From: JAAYCI01 sp047972265
Lineage (GTDB): Bacteria > Bacillota > Clostridia > Oscillospirales > Ruminococcaceae
Reading direction: 5' to 3'
Length of the DNA stretch: 64,000 bases
NCBI GenBank assembly: GCA_047972265.1
Contig: JBKEAM010000102.1
Location: 8,209 to 72,208 of the forward strand
The notes below the pieces were generated by a model. The model was not told the origin of the DNA, ran no database searches, and worked only from the letters and a program-made list of their open reading frames with translations. The position numbers were made by a program, and so were the translations under genes. Position 1 is the first letter of the stretch; every line of letters begins with the position of its first letter. Positions 1 to 8,422 of the stretch are shown here, one piece after another.

Positions 1-384
1 GAGTTTACCGCAGCCTTGCTGCTGGGGCATAATAACCCTTTGGCCGAAGAAAAGCAGGTGGAGTTTCATCAATTGCGGGATTATGTAGAGATTATATTTG
101 GGGATTCGGTTAATCCGCAGTATCCGTTAGAGCACCGCAAAATACAAATTTACGATAGGGGCAGTCAGTTTAATATATTACGTGCCGTACCGCAAAGCTT
201 TATGTGGGTAAGCCCTCTGCCATCCGAAGAGCTTTTGTGCCACGGCCTTGTGGTAAAGTCCTGCCGCAATGCCATTACCTATAAAGATTTAATTGTGTAC
301 AAAAGCAGAGAAAGGTTGGGCAAGGAAGAACTGGAGTTTATCAATGAACTGCACGATGAAATAGCCCAATTGAATATGCCCTAA
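1..384 (+). CDS. LysR-type regulator, C-terminal part only (5' end outside window)
   Basis: The frame is open from base 1 to a TAA at 382-384, so the gene begins before the window; the TTG at 16 is internal. The 127 visible residues look like the last part of a LysR effector-binding domain: an alternating alpha/beta pattern, the segment FMWVSPLPSEELLCHGLV, then a typical amphipathic C-terminal helix (GKEELEFINELHDEIAQL). The DNA-binding helix-turn-helix is not visible, so the family call rests on the C-terminal half alone. The next gene is about 290 bases downstream on the same strand, so this gene is probably a separate unit. No target or effector can be inferred. Confidence 0.5.
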   Translation, partial: EFTAALLLGHNNPLAEEKQVEFHQLRDYVEIIFGDSVNPQYPLEHRKIQIYDRGSQFNILRAVPQSFMWVSPLPSEELLCHGLVVKSCRNAITYKDLIVYKSRERLGKEELEFINELHDEIAQLNMP

Positions 385-676
385 AACATTTATACATCTT
401 CCGCAAAAGTGCTCCGCGGCTGATTTTTTAGGGTGAATGTGCTATGATATGTATACTTTTTTAAAGCGTATTTTTGTTTTATCCTGTACCACTGGATGTG
501 ACAAGGCGCTTTTGGATAGTAGAATAGTTATTGCGTATATTATTAAAGAAATAACGGCTGCTATTATATATAAATAGAACTAAAGAGCAGAGCCGGCGCT
601 GCGGCAGGAAGGTGAGGGATTTAGCCATCAATAAAAAAGAAAAAAAGAACGGCTGCGCAAAACGATATACGAGCGT
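385..676. other. Intergenic region before the Kdp-like two-component genes
   Basis: About 290 bases without a convincing gene. An extended -10 like element (TGC followed by TATGAT, 440-448) could be the promoter, but no clear -35 pairs with it. Just before the kinase a purine-rich stretch (604-618) resembles a ribosome-binding site. Two A-runs (633-638 and 640-646) follow it. A frame starting at GTG 612 would join the kinase frame if the second A-run were one base longer, so the true N-terminus may lie here. Confidence 0.35.
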
Positions 677-2228
677 ATGGCCTGGGAAGAGCGCCCTGTG
701 TATGTAAACATTGGTATTACGGTGGGTTTTTTACTGGTGTTTACATTGGTGGCAGAGCTTGCCTATGTTTTAGGCGCCAACCAAACCATTATTATGATAT
801 CCTATACCCTGTGTTTTTTTCTTATTTCGGCCATAACAGATGGTTACATATACGGTATTGTGGGTACCCTTGTGGGGGTGGTAATATATGACCTTATTTA
901 TATAACCCCGCGCAACAGCCTAAGCCTTACCATGGGTATACCCATTACTATGTTTATAATGCTAGCAATTTCTTTGGCGGCAAGCGCCGTAACAGCGCAG
1001 GTTAAAAACCGCGCCAAAATTGCTACCGAAAAAGAGCGCCGCGCCGAAATACTGTACAGCATAACCCGGCGGCTTTTAGAGGCAATGGATATACAGGAAG
1101 TTGCCAAATGCGCAAACGAGTTTCTGGTGGATTATTTAAACCGATCGGTTATTTTATATATCCTTGCCCCCAGTAAAGAGGGTGAGTTTTATTGTACCCC
1201 TGTAGAGGGGGATGCAGATGAGGCGTTTTTTGCAAAAGAGGCAGAGCTGCAGACGGCGCTGCAGGCGTTTGAAAGCAAAATGCCCGCTGGAAAAACTGGG
1301 GAAGATGGGCAGCCCTCCCCGGCAGAAAGCTGCTATAACCCTATCTGCTATAATGGCGAGGCGCTGGGCGTAATTGGTATTTCTTGTATGAACGGAGAGC
1401 TGATAGAGCCCGAAAAAGTATTTTTGAGAATGCTAAATACACAGGTGGCTCTGGCGTTGCGTATGGAACTATTGAGTGTGCAGGAGCACAGAGCACAGGT
1501 AGAAGCAGAAACGGAAAAGGCGCAGCAGTTTTTTACGTGCCATCTCGCACGATTTGCGCACCCCCCTTACCAGTATACTGGGCGCTTCGGATGCGTTGTT
1601 GGAGTCTGGCAACGAAATGGGGGAAAGCACAAGCCGCCATTTGCTGCAAGATGTACGCTCGGACGCGCAGTGGTTGCTGCGGATGATAGAGAATATTCTT
1701 TCGGTAACACGCATACAAAGTGATGAAAAAGCCAATATGCGGGTGGTTAAAACAGTAGAAGCGGTAGAAGAAGTAATTGCAGAGGCGGTTGCCGCGGTGC
1801 GCAAACGCAGCCCGCAGGCGGTTATTAATGTAGTGCCGCCCGGAGACCTGCTGCTTGTGCCTATGGATGTAATATTGATTATGCAGGTACTGGTAAACTT
1901 GCTAGAAAATGCCCTGCGCCATGCGGGTCGTAAAGATGTGCATATTACCATTGGGGCCGAAAAAACCGATGACGGATATGCCCGGGTAACGGTGCGGGAT
2001 GACGGACGGGGCGTGCAGGAAGAAATCCTGCCCCATCTGTTTGAGATACACCCCAAAGAAAATATAAGGGGAGAAGACGCTTCTCGTGGGCTGGGCATGG
2101 GGCTTTCTATTTGTAAAACGATTGTAAAAGCGCATGGCGGTACTATACAGGGTGGCAACCAGCCCGAAGGCGGCGCGGTATTTGTAATGCAGTTGCCGTT
2201 GCAACAGGAGGATACACATGGAGAGTAA
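677..2228 (+). pseudogene. kdpD: KdpD-like membrane sensor histidine kinase, split by a frameshift
   Basis: The gene lies in two frames. Frame one (677-1723) encodes four membrane segments (about residues 10-33, 35-55, 57-77 and 84-105, DUF4118/KdpD type), then a GAF-like region. Frame two (open until 2228) encodes the kinase core: the H-box HDLRTPLTS, the N-box NLLENALRHA near 1892-1924, then DDGRGV and GLGMGL. The H-box reads in frame only if the T-run at 1529-1534 loses one base, which joins FLRAISHDLRTPLTS to the upstream helix. The UspA-like N-terminal KdpD domain is absent. Its natural partner is the overlapping response regulator at 2218. A sequencing error in the homopolymer and a true inactivation cannot be told apart here. 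The shift needed is +1, so the T TTT TTA string is not a normal -1 frameshift site. Confidence 0.75.
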
Positions 2229-2937
2229 CCCACTGGTAATGGTGGTGGAGGACGAAAAGGTAATTCGTGACTTTTTGGCGGCTATATTGCGCAATAACAG
2301 TTACAGGGTGATGGAGTTTTCTACCGGTGGCGAGGCCATTAAGCAGCTGAGCACCAACAGCGTGGATTTGGTGCTGCTGGATTTGGGCCTGCCGGATATA
2401 GATGGTTTGATTGTGCTGGATGCTATTCGGCAGTGGTCTTCGGTACCCATTATTGTGGTATCGGCAAGAGAGCACGAAAAAGAAAAGGTAGAGGCGTTGG
2501 ATCGTGGGGCGGACGATTATGTAACCAAACCCTTTAGCAATGCTGAGCTTTTGGCGCGGGTGCGTACCGCCATGCGCCGCAAGGCGGCAGGCCCCCTTTC
2601 GGAGGATGCCCGCCCTCCCTTTATAGTGGGAGACATGCAGATAGACTATGTACGCCGGCAGGTAACCCTTGTGGGAGAAATGGTGCACCTTACCCCAAAC
2701 GAGTACAAAATATTGTTAATTTTATCGGCCAATGCGGGGCGGGTTATCACGCACGAAACACTGCTGCGCGAAATTTGGGGCCCTTATGTGGGAGACAACC
2801 AAATTTTGCGGGTAAATATGGCCAATATACGCCGTAAGCTGGAGCGAAACCCCGGAGACCCTGCCTACATCCTTACCGAGGTTGGTGTGGGGTACCGCAT
2901 GGCAGAACCCCCGCAGGAAAACGAAAAACCAATATAA
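2218..2937 (+). CDS. kdpE: OmpR/KdpE-family response regulator
   Basis: This 239-residue protein is a full-length OmpR-type regulator. The receiver domain (about 4-115) has the acidic pair E11/D12, the phospho-acceptor D55 in LLDLGLPD, S82 and K104 in DDYVTKPF. The winged-helix domain (about 130-228) contains LTPNEYKILLIL and the recognition region around LRVNMANIRRKLE. It overlaps the end of the kinase gene by 11 bases, so the two are translationally coupled. Sequence and partner point to the KdpDE potassium/turgor system, but no kdpFABC genes lie in this window, so its targets are elsewhere or it has been re-used. The gene is intact even though the kinase frame is broken. Confidence 0.88.
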   Translation: MESNPLVMVVEDEKVIRDFLAAILRNNSYRVMEFSTGGEAIKQLSTNSVDLVLLDLGLPDIDGLIVLDAIRQWSSVPIIVVSAREHEKEKVEALDRGADDYVTKPFSNAELLARVRTAMRRKAAGPLSEDARPPFIVGDMQIDYVRRQVTLVGEMVHLTPNEYKILLILSANAGRVITHETLLREIWGPYVGDNQILRVNMANIRRKLERNPGDPAYILTEVGVGYRMAEPPQENEKPI

Positions 2938-2967
2938 TTGCAGCAAAAACAACAACGGGGGCTATAC

Positions 2968-3963
2968 ATGAATACGATTTTAATTTTGATAGACAGCACC
3001 AATGTGCCGTGGTTAAGCAAAGAGCAGCAGCAACAATACCAGCATAAAATTGAGCAGATTGCCCCGGATATGCAGGCTGTTTTTATGCCCAAAGAAAAAC
3101 TGACCAAGGAGGATATCCGCGATGCCCAGGTAATAATGGGATGGAGCGGGCTTGCCAAAGAAGTGTGCGAAGAGACCGACACACCCCTGCGCTGGGTGCA
3201 AAGCTGGTCTGCCGGGGTGGATAAAATGCCCATGCAGCTTTTTGCCCAAAAAAAGGTCATTCTTACCAGCGCAAGCGGCATACACTCTAACCAATTGTCC
3301 GAAACCATTTTGGGGCTTATGCTGGGGCTTTCGCGTGGGTTTGGTATAGCGGCCAAAGGGCAGGCGCAGCATAAATGGCTGCATAACCAAGGTTCCTCTT
3401 ATGCACTGGGAGAAGTGCACGAAAAAACGGTAGGCATTTTGGGCGCAGGTAAAATGGGCAGCGTTTTGGCAGGGCTGTGTAAAGCTTTTGACTGCACTGT
3501 GCTTGGGCTTTCCCGCTCGGGTGGGGTAAAGCTGGGCTTTGATGTTGTGTATAAAGAAGAGGACATGGATGGCCTTTTGGCAAAGGCCGATTATGTGGTA
3601 AATCTGCTGCCTCTTACCGCCCAAACCCGGGGCATTATAAACGCCCAAAAATTTGCGGCAATGAAAAAGGGCGCATACTATCTTGGGGTAGGGCGCGGCC
3701 CCACCACCAATACCGCAGATTTGGCAGAGGCTCTAAGCAATGGGCAGCTTGCCGGTGCCGGGCTGGATGTTACAGACCCGGAGCCGTTGCCCGAAGAAAG
3801 CCCGCTGTGGGATATGCCAAATGTTATTATCCTGCCCCACATGGGGGGCTTTAGCGCCCGGTATACCCAGCGGTTAATGGACCTTTTTATAGAAAACCTG
3901 CAAAGCTATGTAAAAACAGGCAAGCCGGCTCGCAATATTATCGATTTTAAACAGCAATATTAG
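2968..3963 (+). CDS. D-isomer-specific 2-hydroxyacid dehydrogenase
   Basis: A 331-residue NAD(P)-dependent D-2-hydroxyacid dehydrogenase (cytoplasmic). The Rossmann motif GILGAGKMGS sits near residues 154-163, the catalytic Arg is in GVGRGP (about 242), a Glu follows in DPEPLPEE, and the catalytic His is in LPHMGG (about 291). The frame is open upstream from a TTG at 2938, but the ATG at 2968 has a GGGGGC site 6 bases before it and starts the normal beta-strand MNTILILID, so I prefer it. It follows the response regulator by 30 bases and may be co-transcribed. Substrate unknown; related enzymes reduce pyruvate- or glyoxylate-like 2-oxoacids. Confidence 0.85.
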   Translation: MNTILILIDSTNVPWLSKEQQQQYQHKIEQIAPDMQAVFMPKEKLTKEDIRDAQVIMGWSGLAKEVCEETDTPLRWVQSWSAGVDKMPMQLFAQKKVILTSASGIHSNQLSETILGLMLGLSRGFGIAAKGQAQHKWLHNQGSSYALGEVHEKTVGILGAGKMGSVLAGLCKAFDCTVLGLSRSGGVKLGFDVVYKEEDMDGLLAKADYVVNLLPLTAQTRGIINAQKFAAMKKGAYYLGVGRGPTTNTADLAEALSNGQLAGAGLDVTDPEPLPEESPLWDMPNVIILPHMGGFSARYTQRLMDLFIENLQSYVKTGKPARNIIDFKQQY

Positions 3964-3966
3964 CAT

Positions 3967-4008
3967 AAATACACCCTGCAATCCCATACCGGTTTGCAGG
4001 GTGTATTT
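3967..4008 (+). terminator. Hairpin after the hydroxyacid dehydrogenase
   Basis: A perfect 15-bp stem (AAATACACCCTGCAA at 3967-3981 with TTGCAGGGTGTATTT at 3994-4008) and a 12-base loop begins 3 bases after the stop codon. The downstream side is only moderately T-rich, so termination is likely but not textbook. Confidence 0.6.
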
Positions 4009-4298
4009 GCGGGTTTGTTAAGTGCAAATAACGTGCAGGCACGCATTTACACTAAGCAAAACAAGGCCACTGGCGTGGTTGTAAAATATAGGGTAAGTAT
4101 GCCTGCGTGGTTGAAGCAGGGGCAAGATTATGGTATTCTGTACTATAGCTTATTGCGTTTAATATAGGTTAATTGGTTTTTTACATGCTATTTTATAAAC
4201 ATGGTTTTAATCCTTTTAAAGAGGGTACAGGGCACCGGCGCAGTAAGGCTTATTTTAAAATAACAGGTACACGCATTATAGGCAGGGGGAGTAAAAGT
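4009..4298. other. Gap between dehydrogenase hairpin and polysaccharide operon
   Basis: Together with the hairpin this leaves about 335 bases without a gene. The frame of rfbC is open back to 4173, but those 42 codons are not conserved-looking and the predicted RfbC active-site spacing fits a start at 4299. The region should carry the polysaccharide operon promoter; no -35/-10 pair stood out clearly. Confidence 0.4.
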
Positions 4299-4874
4299 TT
4301 GGGTAAGTTTACCTTTGTACAAACGGCATTGCCGGGGGTACTGGTAGTAGAACCAACCGTGTTTGGCGATGACCGCGGTTATTTTATGGAGACTTTTCAA
4401 CAAGAAGAATTTGCGGCGGCGGGCATAAACCTGCCGTTTGTTCAGGATAACCAAAGCTCCAGTACCAAAGGGGTACTGCGGGGGTTACATTTTCAAAAAG
4501 AGCATACGCAGGGCAAACTGGTACGTGTAGTAAGTGGTACCGTATTTGATGTAGCGGTAGATCTGCGCCCCAACAGCCCCCGTTTTGGCAAATGGGTAGG
4601 GGAAGAGCTAAGCGCTCAAAACCGTAAAATGTTGTATGTGCCGCCCGGATTTGGGCATGGCTTTTTGGTGGTAAGTGATACGGCAGAGTTTTTTTACAAA
4701 TGTACCGATGTGTACGACCCCACCAGCGAAGGTGGCATTTTGTATAACGACCCTGCCGTTGGCGTACAATGGCCGGGGCTTGATATACCGTTCTCTTTAA
4801 GCGGCAAAGACAGTGTTTTGCCCGGATTAGCAGAACAGGATTTTACGTTTTTTGAGAGGTGGTACCGTCCGTGA
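4299..4874 (+). CDS. rfbC: dTDP-4-dehydrorhamnose 3,5-epimerase
   Basis: RfbC/RmlC converts dTDP-4-dehydro-6-deoxyglucose to the L-lyxo isomer on the way to dTDP-L-rhamnose. I start it at TTG 4299, with a GGCAGGGGG site 8 bases upstream; this gives 191 residues, close to the usual 185. With this start the cupin active-site residues fall at the standard positions: H64 in LRGLHFQ, Y133 in FFYKC and D171 in SGKDS (Salmonella numbering H63, Y133, D170). The longer frame from 4173 would add 42 atypical residues. It is the only dTDP-rhamnose gene here, so rfbA, rfbB and rfbD must be elsewhere. Its stop overlaps the start of the exporter gene (GTGA at 4871-4874). Confidence 0.92.
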   Translation: MGKFTFVQTALPGVLVVEPTVFGDDRGYFMETFQQEEFAAAGINLPFVQDNQSSSTKGVLRGLHFQKEHTQGKLVRVVSGTVFDVAVDLRPNSPRFGKWVGEELSAQNRKMLYVPPGFGHGFLVVSDTAEFFYKCTDVYDPTSEGGILYNDPAVGVQWPGLDIPFSLSGKDSVLPGLAEQDFTFFERWYRP

Positions 4875-5710
4875 TAACCTATGTTAAAAGCGTGTGGAAC
4901 GGCTTTAGCCGTTACCGTTACCTGCTTGCCAACCTTGTACAGCGAGATTTAACAGTAAAATATCGCCGCAGCGTGCTTGGCATTTTGTGGAGCATCCTAA
5001 ACCCCCTGCTAATGATGCTGGTTATGGGTGTGGTATTTACCAATTTTATCAGGGGCGGAGCTATGGAACTGCCCCTTGCTGCCAACGGCAAAGCACCCGA
5101 GTATCTTGTGTATCTTTTGTCTGGTCAGTTGGTGTTTGGATTTTTTTCCGAAGCCACCAAGGCAGCTATGGATTCTATCTTGGCAAGCTCCAACCTTATT
5201 AAAAAGGTATATGTGCCCAAGTATATTTTTCCGCTGGAAAAAACCATGTTCAGTTTTGTAAACGTAATGTTTTCTATGATTGCGCTGCTGCTAGTTATGT
5301 TGGTTACCCGGTCTTTGTTTACTCCGTGGGCGCTATTGTTTATACCGGTGCTGGTTCTTTTGCTGCTGTTTAATTACGGCGTGGGCCTTATGCTGGCGGC
5401 TTTCACCGTCTTTTTTAGAGACATCAAGCATTTTTACGAAATTATAGTGCTTGCCTTAAACTATCTTACCCCTATTTTTTATACCGAATCATTGTTTCAG
5501 GGAGCGGGTACGCTCAACAATTTTATGCGTATTGTTTTTAGGCTTAATCCAATGTATTGGTATGTGGGTGCCTTTAGGCAGGTAGTGGTGTACGGTTTGC
5601 CGCCCACTTTGCAGCAAATACTTGTGTGTATAGCGTTTGCAGTTGTTGCGCTGTTATTAGGGTCTTTTATATTTAAAAAATCTCAAGACAAATTTATTTT
5701 ATATATTTAA
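4871..5710 (+). CDS. ABC-2 type polysaccharide export permease (Wzm-like)
   Basis: A 280-residue integral membrane protein with six predicted membrane segments and the N-terminal signature of the polysaccharide/teichoic acid ABC-2 export family (LVQRDLTVKYRRSVLGILWSI). I use GTG 4871, which overlaps the rfbC stop as GTGA and has AGAGGTGG 8 bases upstream; GTG 4859 is less well placed. It should form the exporter channel with the ATPase that follows 12 bases later, moving an undecaprenyl-linked rhamnose-containing glycan across the membrane. Confidence 0.88.
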   Translation: MITYVKSVWNGFSRYRYLLANLVQRDLTVKYRRSVLGILWSILNPLLMMLVMGVVFTNFIRGGAMELPLAANGKAPEYLVYLLSGQLVFGFFSEATKAAMDSILASSNLIKKVYVPKYIFPLEKTMFSFVNVMFSMIALLLVMLVTRSLFTPWALLFIPVLVLLLLFNYGVGLMLAAFTVFFRDIKHFYEIIVLALNYLTPIFYTESLFQGAGTLNNFMRIVFRLNPMYWYVGAFRQVVVYGLPPTLQQILVCIAFAVVALLLGSFIFKKSQDKFILYI

Positions 5711-5722
5711 GGAGGCGGCAAG

Positions 5723-6457
5723 ATGGAACAACCGATTATTGAGATAGACCATGTTTCCATGCGTTTTAATGCCGCTAAGGAAAAGGTAGATAGCTTAAAA
5801 GAGTTTTTCATCCGCAAAGCAAAGGGCAAAATGCATTTTGAAGAGTTTTATGCCCTTAGCGATATTTCCCTGCGCGTAATGCCGGGCGATGTATACGGCA
5901 TTGTAGGCTTAAACGGCTCGGGCAAATCTACCCTGCTTAAAGTAGTGGCCGGCGTTATGAAACCCTCTGCGGGCACCTGTGTTGTGCGCGGAAAAGTAGC
6001 TCCTTTAATAGAGCTTGGTGCCGGGTTTGACATGGAGCTTACCGGGCGCGAAAATGTATTTTTAAATGGCACGTTGCTGGGGATGCATCCCAATTATTTA
6101 AAAGAAAAATACCAAGAAATAGTAGATTTTGCAGAAATAGGCGATTTTATGGATGTGCCTGTAAAAAACTATTCTTCCGGTATGGTAACCCGCCTTGCGT
6201 TTTCGGTGGCAACCATCACAAAGCCCGACATATTAATTTGCGACGAGATTTTGTCTGTAGGGGATTTCCTCTTCCAGCAAAAATCCGAAAAACGCATGAA
6301 AGAACTAATGAGCGGCGGCACTACGGTGTTGCTTGTAAGCCATAATATAGACCAAATTGAGCGCCTTTGCAGCAAGGCCATGTGGCTGCGCAAAGGAAAA
6401 ACTGTTATCAACGGCAGCTGTGCCGAAGTATGCGACGCATACAAAGAGCAGGGCTAA
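5723..6457 (+). CDS. ABC polysaccharide export ATPase (Wzt/TagH-like, short form)
   Basis: A 244-residue ATPase with Walker A VGLNGSGKST (61-70), a signature loop NYSSGM (149-154), Walker B ILICDE (170-175) and switch His in LLVSHN. The N-terminal extension before Walker A, including a basic segment FIRKAKGKMHFEEFYAL, is typical of the Wzt/TagH group. It ends soon after the nucleotide-binding domain and so lacks the C-terminal glycan-binding domain of long Wzt proteins. It has an AGGAGG site and follows the permease by 12 bases. Confidence 0.9.
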   Translation: MEQPIIEIDHVSMRFNAAKEKVDSLKEFFIRKAKGKMHFEEFYALSDISLRVMPGDVYGIVGLNGSGKSTLLKVVAGVMKPSAGTCVVRGKVAPLIELGAGFDMELTGRENVFLNGTLLGMHPNYLKEKYQEIVDFAEIGDFMDVPVKNYSSGMVTRLAFSVATITKPDILICDEILSVGDFLFQQKSEKRMKELMSGGTTVLLVSHNIDQIERLCSKAMWLRKGKTVINGSCAEVCDAYKEQG

Positions 6458-6501
6458 CTCCAAAGTAGGTTTTAAAAGTACATTTATACGGCGGAGGGCG
6501 T

Positions 6502-8382
6502 ATGAGCGACACAAAAAACGATCAAAATTTACTGCAGGACACTGCCACTACAGGCAAAGACTCTTTGGGCAAGGTCCTGCGCCGCAATCTTTCGGTTAAG
6601 CGCATTGGCAGCCTAGTTGGCAGGGGGCTTAACACCCTTACCGGCAGGGGCTTGCAGGCGGTGGGCCGGGAGGTTGTTTACCGTTATCAGCTTGCTACCA
6701 AGGGCGATGCCTGGTGGTACAGGGCCGATATACCGCTTAAAAAAGAGTTAAGGGCCCAGCGCAGAATAAAATTTGCAATACGCCCGCTTATATCGGTGGT
6801 TGTGCCGCTGTATAACACAAAAGAAGAATACCTTGTGCAGCTTATAAAAAGCGTACTTGCGCAAAGTTACACGCGCTGGGAGCTTGTATTGGTGGACGGC
6901 AGCGATAAGGGAAACGAAAAGCGTGAGCTGGTGCAAAAAACAGCAAAAGAGGATAAGCGGGTGTGCTATAGCCGCCTGTACAAAAACGCAGGGATTGCGG
7001 CCAATACCAACATTGGCCTTGCCGAGGCAAACGGTGATTATATTATCTTGCTGGATCACGATGATGTTTTACAGTCCCACGCATTGTATGAGGTGGTAAA
7101 GGCTGTAAACGAGACCGGGGCCGATTTGATTTATTCGGATGAGATTGTGCTGGACGGCAACCTTAAAAAACTGGGAGAATACCACTTTAAGCCGGATTAT
7201 GGCCCGGATACGCTGCGTGGCTGCAATTATTTTACCCATTTGTGTGCTTTTCATCACGAGTTATTGGATGAAGCCGGCCCCGAAAGCAGCGCCTATGATG
7301 GTGCGCAGGACTACGACCTGTTTTTGCGTATGAGCGAAAAGGCGCGTATTGTACATCATATCCCTAAAGTACTGTATTTTTGGCGCAGACACGAGCATTC
7401 TACCGCCAGCGACATCCTGCAAAAGCCATATGCACTGGCCGCGGGAGAAAAGGCGTTAAATGCCCATCTTAAACGGGTAAAGTTGCCAGGCAAGGCTGTT
7501 ATGCAGCAGGCGCACCCGGGCTCTTACCGCGTAAAGTACGAGGTTAGGGGCAACCCTTTGGTAAGTGTATTAATTCCCAATAAAGACCACACAGACGATT
7601 TGGAGCGCTGTGTTTCGTCCCTTTACCAAAAAGCCGGGTGGGACAATATAGAAGTTCTTGTAATTGAGAACAATTCAAACCGTCCCGAAACAGAAGTGGC
7701 GTACCAAAAGTTGGAAGAGCAGTATCCCACCCTTCGGGTTGTGCGTTATAAAGGCGGCTTTAACTTTGCCGCTATCTGCAACTTTGGGGCAGGCTACGCC
7801 AAAGGTGAGCATTTGTTGCTGCTAAACAACGATGTAGAGTTGTTAACCGATGACTACGTATACGAACTACTTAGCTACAGCCAGCGTCAGGACGTGGGCG
7901 CGGTTGGCAATATGCTGTATTATCCCGATGATACCGTGCAGCATGCAGGTTTGTTTATTGGCATTGGTGGCACAGCGGGCGTTAACCATAAGGGACACGA
8001 TAGAGGTGACGGGGGCGATTTGTTTCGCCTTAGCACGGTGCAAAATATGAGTGCCGTTACAGGGGCTTCTTTAATGGTTAAAACCAGCTTGTATAACGAT
8101 TTGGGCGGCATGGATGAAGAAAACTTTGGCGTTGCCTTTAACGATGTAGACCTTTGCCTGCGCCTGCAGGAGCAAGGCTACTGGAACGTCTTTACCCCCT
8201 TTGCCGAGGGCTATCACTTTGAAAGCAAAAGCCGCGGATACGATACCGAGGGCCCGGCCAAAGAACGGTTTGACAAAGAGGCGGCTGCTTTTAAAAATAA
8301 GTATGCCCGTATTTTGCAAGAGGGCGATCCCTTTTATAATCCGCATTTTACACTTGAAACCGAAAACTACGCTTACAAGTAA
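6502..8382 (+). CDS. Double-domain family 2 glycosyltransferase, first copy
   Basis: This 626-residue cytoplasmic protein carries two GT-A folds in tandem. The first (about 90-300) has ISVVVPLYNT and a DHDD metal/nucleotide motif near 184; the second (about 350-600) has VSVLIPNKDH and LLNNDVE near 442, ending in FNDVDLCLRL. The layout matches large rhamnosyl- or galactofuranosyl-type GT2 polymerases. It has no membrane segment. ATG 6502 follows GGCGGAGGG. It is a paralogue of the next gene, sharing domain order and motifs (both contain YYPDDTVQHAG), so the pair arose by tandem duplication. The specific sugar linkage cannot be assigned, although rfbC makes rhamnose likely. Confidence 0.88.
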   Translation: MSDTKNDQNLLQDTATTGKDSLGKVLRRNLSVKRIGSLVGRGLNTLTGRGLQAVGREVVYRYQLATKGDAWWYRADIPLKKELRAQRRIKFAIRPLISVVVPLYNTKEEYLVQLIKSVLAQSYTRWELVLVDGSDKGNEKRELVQKTAKEDKRVCYSRLYKNAGIAANTNIGLAEANGDYIILLDHDDVLQSHALYEVVKAVNETGADLIYSDEIVLDGNLKKLGEYHFKPDYGPDTLRGCNYFTHLCAFHHELLDEAGPESSAYDGAQDYDLFLRMSEKARIVHHIPKVLYFWRRHEHSTASDILQKPYALAAGEKALNAHLKRVKLPGKAVMQQAHPGSYRVKYEVRGNPLVSVLIPNKDHTDDLERCVSSLYQKAGWDNIEVLVIENNSNRPETEVAYQKLEEQYPTLRVVRYKGGFNFAAICNFGAGYAKGEHLLLLNNDVELLTDDYVYELLSYSQRQDVGAVGNMLYYPDDTVQHAGLFIGIGGTAGVNHKGHDRGDGGDLFRLSTVQNMSAVTGASLMVKTSLYNDLGGMDEENFGVAFNDVDLCLRLQEQGYWNVFTPFAEGYHFESKSRGYDTEGPAKERFDKEAAAFKNKYARILQEGDPFYNPHFTLETENYAYK

Positions 8383-8422
8383 CAAGGCGTACATTGTTAA
8401 GCAATAGCCCAACGGAGGAAAC

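Noticed and set aside
1529..1535. T TTT TTA resembles a -1 ribosomal frameshift heptamer in the kinase gene
   Set aside because: The shift needed is +1 (or a deleted T), and the zero-frame codons are TTT TTT ACG, so a -1 slip does not restore the kinase frame.
1469..2233. 254-codon minus-strand frame opposite the kinase core
   Set aside because: Ser/Arg-rich shadow of the histidine kinase; no ribosome site or domain.
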